64,000 bases of DNA, taken from Terriglobia bacterium. Its GTDB lineage: Bacteria > Acidobacteriota > Terriglobia > Versatilivoradales > Versatilivoraceae. The stretch covers positions 1 to 64,000 of the forward strand of contig JAKUNG010000001.1 of assembly GCA_022452285.1 (NCBI GenBank). The letters run 5' to 3'. Positions within the stretch are counted from its first letter, which is position 1. Every line of letters begins with the position of its first letter. Both the position numbers and the translations under genes were made by a program. The notes below the pieces were generated by a model, which worked only from the letters and a program-made list of their open reading frames with translations, had not been told where the DNA came from and ran no database searches. Positions 55,153-63,451 of the stretch are shown here, piece by piece.

Positions 55153-56299
55153 GATCACTCCTTTTCTCGGCCATTGCTTCACAGATTCTACCAACTAAAA
55201 TTTGATGTCGGTGAGTAATCAAACATTCTTGGAGAATTTCATCATTTGGACTCAAATTTAAGACAGATTTTTTCTCATCCAAATATTCACTAATTACATT
55301 AAATAGGTTACTAGAGTACATTTGACTTGCGTGATTGGAAACACGTGCAGGGAGATTCGATAGACCAATAATTTTTACACCTTCCAATATGATGGTCTCA
55401 CCTTTCTTGGAACCCTCAATATTACCTCCACTCTCCACAGCTAAATCTACTACTACACTTCCATTCTTCATATGTCTTAGCATCTCTACACTTATTATCT
55501 TAGGTGCAGAACGGCCGAACACCTGAGCACATGAAATTACAACATCGGCTTTCGAACAAACATTCATAATTGCCTTTTGTTGGATAACTAGCTGTTCTGG
55601 AGTTAGAGCTTTTGCATATCCCTGCTTAGTTTCTTGAGTTTTTCCTAAATCAATCTTTAAGAATCTAGCTCCTAGAGATTTTATCTGCTCTTCCACAACC
55701 TCCCTTGTATCATAGGCTTCAACCCGGGCTCCCATTCTCTTTGCTGTAGCGATAGACTGTAATCCAGCTACCCCTGCACCAATTATAAACACTCTTGCTG
55801 GGTATATTGTTCCAGCAGGAGTAGTCATCATAGGAAAAACCTTATTTAAAGCTTCCGAAGCCAGAATTATTGCAACATACCCAGCTAGGCTTGATTGGGA
55901 ACTTAGTGCATCCATTTTTTGAGCACGAGTTATCCGAGGAATTAAATCCATACTAATAGTACTTATTCCTTTATCTTTTAATTTTTGGATTAAACTGTAT
56001 TCTTTAAATGTATCCAGAAAACTAATGTGCAAACAATTTTCTTTTAGAAAATTGACTTCCTCTAACGAAGAGCTCCGAACACGTAAAACTACATCTGCCA
56101 TAGGTAGTATTTTCTTGGATTCCTTAAAGATTAAAGCACCACTTTGAATATAATCATCATCTATATAACCAGATGCAACACCAGCATTACTTTCGATTTT
56201 GATTTCTAAACCTTTTTTAGTCAGTTGTTTTACATGCTCAGGAACTAAAGCAACTCTTGCTTCACCGGGGCAGGTTTCTTTCATCACAACTATCTTCAT
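55142..56299 (-). CDS. pntAA: NAD(P) transhydrogenase subunit alpha part 1 (NAD-binding)
   Basis: A 385-aa soluble subunit related to alanine dehydrogenase: MKIVVMKETCPGEARVALVPEHV, ISMDLIPRITRAQKMDALSSQ, and the Rossmann loop VFIIGAGVAGLQSIATAKRMGA. The ATG at 56299 follows an AGGAG SD; a TTG one codon upstream is unlikely. Promoter-proximal gene of the split pnt operon (pntAA-pntAB-pntB). Confidence 0.96.
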   Translation of the reverse strand: MKIVVMKETCPGEARVALVPEHVKQLTKKGLEIKIESNAGVASGYIDDDYIQSGALIFKESKKILPMADVVLRVRSSSLEEVNFLKENCLHISFLDTFKEYSLIQKLKDKGISTISMDLIPRITRAQKMDALSSQSSLAGYVAIILASEALNKVFPMMTTPAGTIYPARVFIIGAGVAGLQSIATAKRMGARVEAYDTREVVEEQIKSLGARFLKIDLGKTQETKQGYAKALTPEQLVIQQKAIMNVCSKADVVISCAQVFGRSAPKIISVEMLRHMKNGSVVVDLAVESGGNIEGSKKGETIILEGVKIIGLSNLPARVSNHASQMYSSNLFNVISEYLDEKKSVLNLSPNDEILQECLITHRHQILVGRICEAMAEKRSDHVE

Positions 56300-56854
56300 C
56301 AAAAACGCTCCTGATTCAGTTGATTCTCTTATCTAGTCTTCTACTTTCAGAATACACATTTCCACATGTCGGCTACAACTTATTGTGATGATGCAATTAA
56401 ACTTTTGTTGTTGGGAAAATCAACTTTTTATTTTTCTCAAAAAAGACTAATGAAAATTAAACACCCATATTAATAGAAAATAAATACATAAATGATTCGA
56501 ATTAAAATAGAAGGCAAAAAAAACCTATTTGATTTCTAAACCATAAATTCCAAAAGAAAACGTAGGTTTTTACCATTTTCTGACTACAGATAGATAGGGA
56601 AAAATGGAATCCTTAAGATTTATTGCAAGTTAAGAATAATATCAATTCACAAAGTAATGGTATCTGACATTAGATTTTTTCTGAATCCAGTGTTAAAATT
56701 AACCTAGATCGACATAAGCAGTTTAGGTAGCATTTAAAACAAAGTGGTTGAACCAAAAAATATTATTTGTCTGATCTTATTTTAGATATTTATTTTGTTT
56801 AACCAAGTGTGGGTTGAATCAGAGCAGCTTACCATTTAAAACAGGAGAAACCTT
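56300..56854. other. Long AT-rich intergenic region
   Basis: 555 bp between the pnt operon (minus) and the MauG-like gene (plus). It should contain both promoters. It is very A/T rich with several A-runs and shows no coding frame, riboswitch or tRNA that I can recognise. Confidence 0.5.
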
Positions 56855-57937
56855 ATGACCGATAGCGTAACTTTGCGACTATTCAGAATCCTCACATTAC
56901 CGCTCTTATTAATTTTCACAGCTTGCAGTTCAACGACTGAGATCAGTGAAAAAAAACCCGCTAAATATGAATTAACGTTCCCCCTTGGGCTGGACTCGGA
57001 ATCTGCCATTATACCCAAGGATAATCCTCTGACAGAAGAAAAGATCAAACTAGGGAAAAAACTATACTTTGAAACTAAATTATCCCTTGATGAATCAATT
57101 TCTTGTGCCTCTTGTCATATTCCTGACAAAGGCTTTGCTGACCCATCTCAGTTTTCTGTCGGTGTCGGTGGAAAAAAAGGAGGCCGTCAGGCTCCTCCTG
57201 TTTTTAATAGAATTTTTACTCTTAAACAATTTTGGGATGGTCGGGCCGCCTCTTTAGAAGAACAGGCACTAGGTCCTGTACAAAATCCCGTTGAAATGGC
57301 AATGCCAGATATAGATACTGTGATCAAAAGACTGCTAGGTGATTCAGACTACAAAGCATTGTTTCAATCTGCCTTTCCACCTGCTGGAGACATAACTGCT
57401 GATCATATAGCAAAATCAATTGCTAGCTTTGAACGAACTATTCTAGCTGGGAATAGTCCCTTTGACCATTTTCAGATGGGACACACTGATGCTATGAGTG
57501 AGTCAGCTCAGCGTGGATATGAAATTTTCAAAAATGAAAAAAAAGGAAATTGTGAAACATGTCATGTTGGTTTCAACTTTAGTGATGAAAACTACTACAA
57601 CATAGGTGTTGGCATGCAAGCAAAAAATCCTGACCTCGGTCGCCATGCGATTCAAGAATTGGAAGGTTACCAAGGTGCTTTTAAAACTCCTACGCTCAGA
57701 CAAATCACAGAAACAGCTCCCTATATGCATGATGGCTCGCAGAAGACCCTTGAAGAAGTCATTACTTTTTATGACAAAGGCGGACATGCCAACAAGTGGC
57801 TTAACCCTAAAATTAAACCCCTAAAGTTAACCAAACAAGAAAAACACGATCTATTAGAATTTCTTAAAGCTCTGACTGGAGAAATTAGTTGGTATGGAAA
57901 GGAAAAATCTTCAAAAATGGTATCACTTAAAAACTAA
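56855..57937 (+). CDS. Di-heme cytochrome c peroxidase/MauG family lipoprotein
   Basis: A 360-aa periplasmic lipoprotein (lipobox FTAC24SS). Two c-type heme sites: C84-A-S-C87-H88 and C233-E-T-C236-H237. Other conserved parts are DKGFADPSQFSVG, FWDGRAASLEEQALGPVQNPVEM and the C-terminal YMHDGSQKTLEEVI, characteristic of the CCP/MauG superfamily. It reduces hydrogen peroxide or carries out MauG-like oxidation; the deciding axial residues cannot be fixed here. SD CAGGAG precedes the ATG. A phosphoesterase follows 51 bp later. Confidence 0.93.
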   Translation: MTDSVTLRLFRILTLPLLLIFTACSSTTEISEKKPAKYELTFPLGLDSESAIIPKDNPLTEEKIKLGKKLYFETKLSLDESISCASCHIPDKGFADPSQFSVGVGGKKGGRQAPPVFNRIFTLKQFWDGRAASLEEQALGPVQNPVEMAMPDIDTVIKRLLGDSDYKALFQSAFPPAGDITADHIAKSIASFERTILAGNSPFDHFQMGHTDAMSESAQRGYEIFKNEKKGNCETCHVGFNFSDENYYNIGVGMQAKNPDLGRHAIQELEGYQGAFKTPTLRQITETAPYMHDGSQKTLEEVITFYDKGGHANKWLNPKIKPLKLTKQEKHDLLEFLKALTGEISWYGKEKSSKMVSLKN

Positions 57938-57988
57938 TCCTAGATTAATTTTTATTTAGAATTTCCTAATTAGCTAGGGGAGGATACT

Positions 57989-58801
57989 ATTTCTTTAAAG
58001 TTTATTCATTTAACTGATTCGCACGTTGGAGAAACACCATTAACCCTGACCACTTTATATGCACCTGGTCAAGCACTTCAAGCCACTTTAAAAGAAATTG
58101 CCCAAAATGATGGACATGGGGCAGATTTTATTGCACATACTGGCGATTTAATTTGTACTTCTTCAAGACCTGAATCCTATGAAGGAGCTCGATTAATTTA
58201 CCAACTAGAGGGTAAAAGCCCCGCCCCTGGACCACTAACTGTCAGAGCAGAGGGCCTAAACTTACCTTGGTACTACATTCCAGGTAACGCAGATGATCGT
58301 AAAGCCTGCAGATTACGATTATTTCCAGCTGAACACCAAGACTATTTGTTTAATTATAGTTGGGAATTAGATGGAATCCGTTTTCTTAGTTTGGATTGGG
58401 GTGCCTGGAAAACCGACTCCTATATACTTGAACCAACTGCATTTGATTGGTTAGAAAAACAGTTGAAAGAATCGGTTCCAACAGTAATTTTAACCCATCA
58501 TCCCCCAGTCCACATTGGAATTGAGAAGTTTGACAAAATGACTCCCCCTGATTTAAATCGTCTGCAGGACCTCATTACGAATTCTTCAGTCATAGCAATT
58601 TTTCATGGTCACACCCATTATCCTTGGAAAAACTACATTGGAGAGGTCCCCGTATATGGCACAGGATCAATAACCTATAGGACAGGCCTCCAAGAGGAGC
58701 AGAATCATTTAGAGATTCATTCACCGCAATACCGGGTAGTTACTATTCAAGATGGACAATTGCTTTCTGCTACTCTTTATGATGTCCCTATATCTTTATG
58801 A
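57989..58801 (+). CDS. Calcineurin-like metallophosphoesterase with apparent ATT start
   Basis: A 270-aa phosphoesterase. All metal-site motifs are present: DSH (LTDSHVGE, residues about 10-12), GDL in HTGDLI, GNAD in YIPGNADD, HH in LTHHPPVH, and GHTH in FHGHTHYPW. An in-frame TAG at 57971 closes the frame upstream, and there is no ATG, GTG or TTG before the first motif. ATT at 57989 lies 5 nt after GGAGG (57979-57983), so it is the likely start. Starting at the later TTG (58346) would remove the DSH, GD and GN motifs. It resembles CpdA/Icc-type cyclic-nucleotide phosphodiesterases; the substrate is unknown. A 19-bp duplication creates its stop. Confidence 0.82.
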   Translation: MSLKFIHLTDSHVGETPLTLTTLYAPGQALQATLKEIAQNDGHGADFIAHTGDLICTSSRPESYEGARLIYQLEGKSPAPGPLTVRAEGLNLPWYYIPGNADDRKACRLRLFPAEHQDYLFNYSWELDGIRFLSLDWGAWKTDSYILEPTAFDWLEKQLKESVPTVILTHHPPVHIGIEKFDKMTPPDLNRLQDLITNSSVIAIFHGHTHYPWKNYIGEVPVYGTGSITYRTGLQEEQNHLEIHSPQYRVVTIQDGQLLSATLYDVPISL

Positions 58802-58807
58802 TGTCCC
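58774..58807 (+). repeat. 15-bp direct repeat at the 3' end of the phosphoesterase
   Basis: TCTTTATGATGTCCC occurs at 58774-58788 and 58793-58807, a 19-bp spacing. The second copy shifts the frame into TGA. Without one unit the protein would end LYDVPLGRF. Confidence 0.8.
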
Positions 58808-59052
58808 CTTAGGTAGGTTTTAGATTTTCAACCCCTGTTTTTTGCTAAGAGTTCAAGCGTTGTTCCTATTTCAAAATACTTCTGAATAAAATGGATTCTA
58901 GGTCCCTTTTATTCTAGAGAATCAACACAATCTTAAAGCTCAAGTAGCCAAATAAAAAATTAGCCAGTTTTTCTAAATCAGGCATTGCAGCAGGCAGATG
59001 TCTGGATAGGCACACACTCACCTAGACTCCTATAATTAAAGGCTTTAGAAGG

Positions 59053-59080
59053 GCTTCCCTTGTTGTCAGCAAGGAGAAGC
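59053..59080 (+). other. Strong hairpin, possible structured RNA
   Basis: Ten base pairs (GCTTC-CCTTG with CAAGG-A-GAAGC) enclose a 7-nt loop, with a single bulged A. There is no following T-run, so it is not a simple terminator. An AGGGAGAGG purine segment follows. Confidence 0.5.
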
Positions 59081-59365
59081 AGGGAGAGGTGTGTTTCTAC
59101 TCTTTCTACATCCATCTGTTTTTAAATTTCTGCGTAGGGAGAGATCCCCTTTTGTGCCTTGCTGTCCTTCAATATAACCCCCTTAGCAAAAATTGATCCA
59201 TTTTTCAAAGGTGGGTATGACTTCAGAATATTTTTTGGGTAGCTCTGAATGTACGAGTGGTAGTTTAATACGGTACGCTATGCTGATAGGTGTGCTGTGA
59301 TGTGGATCCGCCACGATACTTAGCGAAAAATGTTATAGTAGAGTAGTTTTGAAGAGTAATGATTT

Positions 59366-59515
59366 ATGAAAAAGTTATATGTTGAAGAGTTGGTAGTACT
59401 GGCAGTGATTGGAGATATTAAAGCCAATACCAGCTGGGATAACAAAGAAACCTTCAAGTGGCACTCACTGACTACTGTACTATTAAAGTATGCGCATTCT
59501 GGTGAACAAGATTAG
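59366..59515 (+). CDS. Small ORF (49 aa) of unknown status
   Basis: An ATG-to-TAG frame of 49 codons (MKKLYVEELVVLAVIGDIKA at its start) ending 9 bp before the phosphatase ATG. No SD is obvious and no motif is recognised. It may be a leader peptide, a remnant, or chance. Confidence 0.35.
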   Translation: MKKLYVEELVVLAVIGDIKANTSWDNKETFKWHSLTTVLLKYAHSGEQD

Positions 59516-59524
59516 GTTTGAATA

Positions 59525-61177
59525 ATGCAAACTCGAGACAATACTCCAGAATATAAAGTACCTTCTTTAGTCTTATTTCTCACCCTGGGCTTCCTATTCT
59601 CAGCAGAACAAATATGGGCACAAAGATTCGAGGAGATTGATCAGGAGACTCCTTACATTATTTTGGCTCAGGTTTCAGGCTCTCCGGTAAAAGAGGTAGG
59701 ACAAACTGACTCCTGTCGCGGTTATGTGTTGGTGAGAGTTGTCTCTTTTCTAAGAGGTGAGGCATCCACTGACTCTGTCTCGTTATTTTGGGGAGGACAC
59801 AGTAAGTTGCCAGATTCCAAATATTGCCCAAAGAGTGGTGATTTGGTGGTTATTTATCTTAAATCTCTTGAGAGGAATCAAGGAACCCTGACACGTTCAG
59901 GTTCGATGTTCCCAATAATTACTAAAAGTAAGTCCTATTACACCTATGTGGTTCAGATAACTAGCGAGTCAGTTGTTCTTGCTTGGGGAACAACCAAGGG
60001 GCAAGTAAATTCGATTGGACATCACTCATATCCCCTTGGAGAAACAAGAATTCGTTTTGGAGAGAAACATTATAAACAATCTACTAAAAACTGGATTAAG
60101 ATTGCAGGGCTTCAACCTGACCGATATTATGATTATGTTGTCACGCTAGGAGATCTCTCCATTGGAGAAGGCTCGGTACGCACCTATCCCCGAGAGTCAA
60201 GTCGAGTAGCTTTTTTCGTTATTGGAGACTGGGGTTATGGCAGCTATGGACAGCTACGCCTAGCAAAAGAGATGACTCGCCTTTATCGAGAGAAAGCCAA
60301 AAGCCAAAACCCAATTCGTTTTGTATTAACGACAGGAGATAATATCTATAAGGACAAACGAAAGCGACGCGAAAAATCAGCCGTTTCCTTGGGTTCTGGT
60401 AACAGGGATAACGATTGGGAACACAAGTTTTTCTGGCCCTATCGGGATCTAATAAAACATATTCCCTTTTATCCCAGCCTTGGGAACCATGATGGGGACG
60501 AGAGCGAAAACAGTAAGGACCTTGAGGTTTACCTTGATAATTTCCATTTGCCAGGGAGGTACTATCGTTTTCGTTTTGCTCAGTTCGCTGAATTCTATGC
60601 CCTTGACAGTACCCAAAATTCTAGTCCTGAAGATGGAGAAATCTATTTACAGGGAGGATCTCAGCATCGTTGGCTTCAGGACTCTTTAAAAACAGCAATT
60701 CGAGAAAAGGTACCCTGGAAGATTCCCTATTACCATCATCCTTCCTACAACGCGGGCCCCAGAGGAAAGCCTAGTAAGCGTTTTAACTATCTCGGCAAAC
60801 TATTGGAAGAAAGTGGAGTGAAGGTCGTTTTTAATGGTCATGAACACAACTTCCAGTTTAGTCAACTTGTTGGTCCAAACGGTTTAATTCGCTTTGTTGT
60901 TACAGGAGGTGCGGGCAAACCTGCTTCTGATGCTGACTTAAGGTCACGATCAACTTTTAAAGGGAAAAATCTTGATAGTCACAGGATAAAGAAGGGTAAA
61001 ATTGCTTATTGGTCGGATCAGTTTCATTTTTTGCATGTAGAAATTATTGGAACTGAGATGGAGATAAAGGTTTTGGGTATTGAAGGTCGGATCAAGCTTC
61101 AGGATGAGGAGGGAAGGAAGGTCAAAAATCTACCTAAAGTTTCATTTGGATCTAACTTAGTTTCTACAACAAGATAA
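59525..61177 (+). CDS. Secreted purple-acid-phosphatase-like metallophosphoesterase
   Basis: A 550-aa exported enzyme with a signal peptide (hydrophobic core about 14-28, WAQ cleavage). After an N-terminal region of about 110 residues comes an Fn3-like domain (YTYVVQITSESVVLAWGTT, about 138-220), then the phosphatase core with GDWGYG, TTGDNIY, LGNHDGDE, YYHHPSYNAG and NGHEHNFQF, the five metal-site motifs of purple acid phosphatases. A role in extracellular phosphate scavenging is inference. A PhoB box was not identified. Compared with its neighbours it looks less A/T rich at third positions, which hints at a different history. Confidence 0.88.
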   Translation: MQTRDNTPEYKVPSLVLFLTLGFLFSAEQIWAQRFEEIDQETPYIILAQVSGSPVKEVGQTDSCRGYVLVRVVSFLRGEASTDSVSLFWGGHSKLPDSKYCPKSGDLVVIYLKSLERNQGTLTRSGSMFPIITKSKSYYTYVVQITSESVVLAWGTTKGQVNSIGHHSYPLGETRIRFGEKHYKQSTKNWIKIAGLQPDRYYDYVVTLGDLSIGEGSVRTYPRESSRVAFFVIGDWGYGSYGQLRLAKEMTRLYREKAKSQNPIRFVLTTGDNIYKDKRKRREKSAVSLGSGNRDNDWEHKFFWPYRDLIKHIPFYPSLGNHDGDESENSKDLEVYLDNFHLPGRYYRFRFAQFAEFYALDSTQNSSPEDGEIYLQGGSQHRWLQDSLKTAIREKVPWKIPYYHHPSYNAGPRGKPSKRFNYLGKLLEESGVKVVFNGHEHNFQFSQLVGPNGLIRFVVTGGAGKPASDADLRSRSTFKGKNLDSHRIKKGKIAYWSDQFHFLHVEIIGTEMEIKVLGIEGRIKLQDEEGRKVKNLPKVSFGSNLVSTTR

Positions 61178-61280
61178 TGAAGATTAAAGGCTTTGTAGTG
61201 CTACTAGCTAATCAATACATGTAAATTGAATCTTTTAACATCAAATTGCTGAAGAAAATCGAAAGGGGTCTAATTAAAAC

Positions 61281-62102
61281 TTACTCTTCAGAAAACCTTC
61301 GAAGATTTTCTGGAAGCCCAATTTGGTCATGATCATAAATACCAGCAGTAAAAGAAGGCCAAGACGGTCCACCCATATGTTTCCAATTCTCACCACAAAG
61401 CCAGGCAAACATATTCGCTGCATCCACACTAAGTGGAGGAAAAACATTCTTGCTCCATGAAAAGTTAAATTTCGGATCAATTGCCCAATCACGTTGTGGA
61501 TCAGATGTACGCCAATAGGTGTATTTCAGATTATTACGAACACCAGTAGCACTGCTAGCAGTTCGTCTATGCAAAATTGAATAAACAGTGATTACTATAG
61601 ATCCGGGAGGTGAGTTTGTTAAAACTGCAGACTTCATACTCTTTAGTCTACCAAGAAAAGCATTTCGGGCCCTAGTTAGATGACTACCAGGTAATAACTC
61701 TGTAGGGCCCATTTCTTTGGTAGCGCCCAATGGATAGTAGAATACCTGCAGGCAATCAAGTCTATGGGTAAAAATAGAACCAGCATCAGGATGCCAAGGC
61801 TGGGCTGGAGCAGGACAATGAACTTGATGGCTACTTATAACTCTCGGTAACAAAAACTCTTTTCCAAGTAGAGATCTAACGGCACCTGCAGATTCCGGAT
61901 TCTTGATGACGGCATCAACAAACCATTCTTCCTCTAAAATATCAACTGGTTCTTCAGAATTTCGTGTTTCCAAGAATTTAGACACTCTCTGATTAACTGT
62001 ATTATTTACAACACCTTCTAAAATAATAAATCCATATCTACAAAAATCTAACACTTGTTGGTCAGTTAGAGTCGGCTTGCAATCATATTTTTCAGTTCGC
62101 AT
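61281..62102 (-). CDS. Phytanoyl-CoA dioxygenase (PhyH) family protein
   Basis: A 273-aa Fe(II)/2-oxoglutarate oxygenase. The metal motif is WHPDAGSIF (H-x-D, about residues 102-104) and the distal His is in SILHRRTASS, with Arg in GVRNNLKYTYW. N-terminal VLDFCRYGFIILEGVV is typical of PhyH. It is the last gene of the minus-strand cluster, 11 bp after an unknown 122-aa gene and below two methyltransferase genes. The substrate is unknown. It is only distantly like the PhyH at 8205. Confidence 0.87.
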   Translation of the reverse strand: MRTEKYDCKPTLTDQQVLDFCRYGFIILEGVVNNTVNQRVSKFLETRNSEEPVDILEEEWFVDAVIKNPESAGAVRSLLGKEFLLPRVISSHQVHCPAPAQPWHPDAGSIFTHRLDCLQVFYYPLGATKEMGPTELLPGSHLTRARNAFLGRLKSMKSAVLTNSPPGSIVITVYSILHRRTASSATGVRNNLKYTYWRTSDPQRDWAIDPKFNFSWSKNVFPPLSVDAANMFAWLCGENWKHMGGPSWPSFTAGIYDHDQIGLPENLRRFSEE

Positions 62103-62113
62103 TTAAAACCCCA

Positions 62114-62482
62114 CTACTTTTCCAAAACAAATTCGCAGCCTAAAATTCGATCTATCTCATCCGGATGGCTATATAAAAGGGATAAATCTGGAAACTTGAT
62201 GATCCGCCAGCCATCTTTCATTGCATCTAAAACTGTGTGATAAGGCCAATCATCGTAGTCTTCAGGAGGAAGGCAAATTTCTCCATTTTCAATAATCGAC
62301 ATTCCATTTACCGGGGAATCTACCGATGTACTATGGGTTTGGAGATACAAGAGCTTTTGACAGGGCAAGGATTCATTTTTTCTTAAAATTAGATCATCCA
62401 GAACTTTCACTAGTTCTGCTTCAGTCAAAACTCCCTTATTGAGCTTGTCCACTAATTTCTTTTTTTCGATAGGTTCAAACAT
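62114..62482 (-). CDS. Hypothetical protein, 122 aa
   Basis: A small acidic cytosolic protein with no family I recognise. The N-terminal third is helical (EPIEKKKLVDKLNKGVLTEA), followed by a short beta-rich part with GEICLPPEDYDDWPYHTVLDAM and DGWRIIKFPDLSLLYSHPDE. The Trp- and Pro-rich middle could form a small ligand or protein interaction domain. It is 11 bp from the PhyH gene and 44 bp from the methyltransferase, so it is very likely part of the same operon. Confidence 0.7.
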   Translation of the reverse strand: MFEPIEKKKLVDKLNKGVLTEAELVKVLDDLILRKNESLPCQKLLYLQTHSTSVDSPVNGMSIIENGEICLPPEDYDDWPYHTVLDAMKDGWRIIKFPDLSLLYSHPDEIDRILGCEFVLEK

Positions 62483-62526
62483 TCAATTTTCTCTATTCAC
62501 TCAATCAAAAAAAGGATTTTACCATA

Positions 62527-63351
62527 CTATGAAATACGACTATAGGTTCCAATAAGGCATGAAGGAAATAATGCTCCTCTCCCTTCTAAGAGCGACTGGT
62601 GTAGCTCTTCTGCAAGTGTTTCAACACCCACTTCCTCAGCGGTGACAATTCCGAATTTTTCCATCATAGGGAGCAGACTCTTGACTAACTCTGCCAACCA
62701 ATCCGTTCCCTCCTTTGAGGTTCCAGGATCTAATCTCTGACAAACTACTAGATTAGGTTCTTTAATACCAATATCTTTAAACATATACCACAGCTGAGGT
62801 CCAAGGTCTAAGGGGATGCCAGCTCGTTTGAAAGTCTCCGTAGTCCATCCAAGTACTTTCTCAACCTTTGCTACTACTGGAACTGATCGAACAACACTCA
62901 TATCGACTTCGATAAAAGCAAGAACTCCACCTGACTCTATTTTTTTCACTAAACTCCTTAGAATTGTTGTGGGGTCCGCTTGAAACATTAAAACAAACCT
63001 ACCAATAACAGCATCAAATTTTAATGACGGATCAATTTTTTCAATGTCACTGACTAAAAAATCAATATTTTTAATTTTTAATTCCTTAGCCCTATTGCTT
63101 GCCCGTTCTACAGCTTGATGGGAACGGTCTACGCCCAGCACAGACCCAGAAGAACCAACTAAGTTTGCTGCTAAAAAGCTTAGGTCTCCAGCACCACAAC
63201 CAATATCCAACACTCGCATTCCAGACGTGATTTCTGCCTTTTGTAAAACCTCTAAACTAATTTCTCCCCAGTACTCTGCTTGAACAGATAATCTTTTTAA
63301 TTCATTTTCTGTATGGCCAAGAATATAAGGTGGGTTTGTTTTATTACTCAT
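62527..63351 (-). CDS. Class I SAM-dependent methyltransferase
   Basis: A 274-aa UbiE/Ubie-like methyltransferase: VLDIGCGAGDLSFLAANLVG (motif I, about 48-67), GVDRSHQAVERA (acidic loop), and IGRFVLMFQADP then SGGVLAFIEVDM. The C-terminal 100 residues are helical and may form a substrate cap. Substrate not known. It lies 100 bp after the ArsM-like gene and before the 122-aa gene; the neighbourhood suggests arsenic- or small-molecule chemistry. ATG start; weak SD. Confidence 0.87.
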   Translation of the reverse strand: MSNKTNPPYILGHTENELKRLSVQAEYWGEISLEVLQKAEITSGMRVLDIGCGAGDLSFLAANLVGSSGSVLGVDRSHQAVERASNRAKELKIKNIDFLVSDIEKIDPSLKFDAVIGRFVLMFQADPTTILRSLVKKIESGGVLAFIEVDMSVVRSVPVVAKVEKVLGWTTETFKRAGIPLDLGPQLWYMFKDIGIKEPNLVVCQRLDPGTSKEGTDWLAELVKSLLPMMEKFGIVTAEEVGVETLAEELHQSLLEGRGALFPSCLIGTYSRIS

Positions 63352-63451
63352 ATCTCTATTATTAAAAGGCTCGTTTAACCCACAAACTATCTTGGAAATA
63401 AATCTTAACCATTCACAGATTAATTAAAGATGGTTAATCAACTTTTTTAAA

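Larger units (their letters stand above)
58802..59524. other. 0.7-kb intergenic region between two phosphoesterase genes
   Basis: 723 bp with a different texture from the other gaps: less A/T, with G-rich stretches. It contains the hairpin at 59053-59080, a possible outer pairing between an ACAC/ACCT segment near 59012-59025 and AGGTGTGT near 59087-59094, and a 49-codon frame at its end. No match to tmRNA, RNase P or 6S RNA could be seen. It may hold an uncharacterised structured RNA or decayed gene remnants. Confidence 0.5.

Noticed and set aside
59053-59110. Resemblance of the hairpin region to bacterial SRP (4.5S) RNA
   Set aside because: A TCAG...AAGCAG pattern is present, but the GGAA tetraloop and the symmetrical-loop sequence of helix 8 are missing, and the closing stem cannot be drawn. 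I keep it only as an unidentified structured element.
63405-63437. 8-bp inverted repeat TTAACCAT/ATGGTTAA downstream of arsM
   Set aside because: No T-run follows on the minus strand and the loop is 17 nt; expected by chance in AT-rich DNA.
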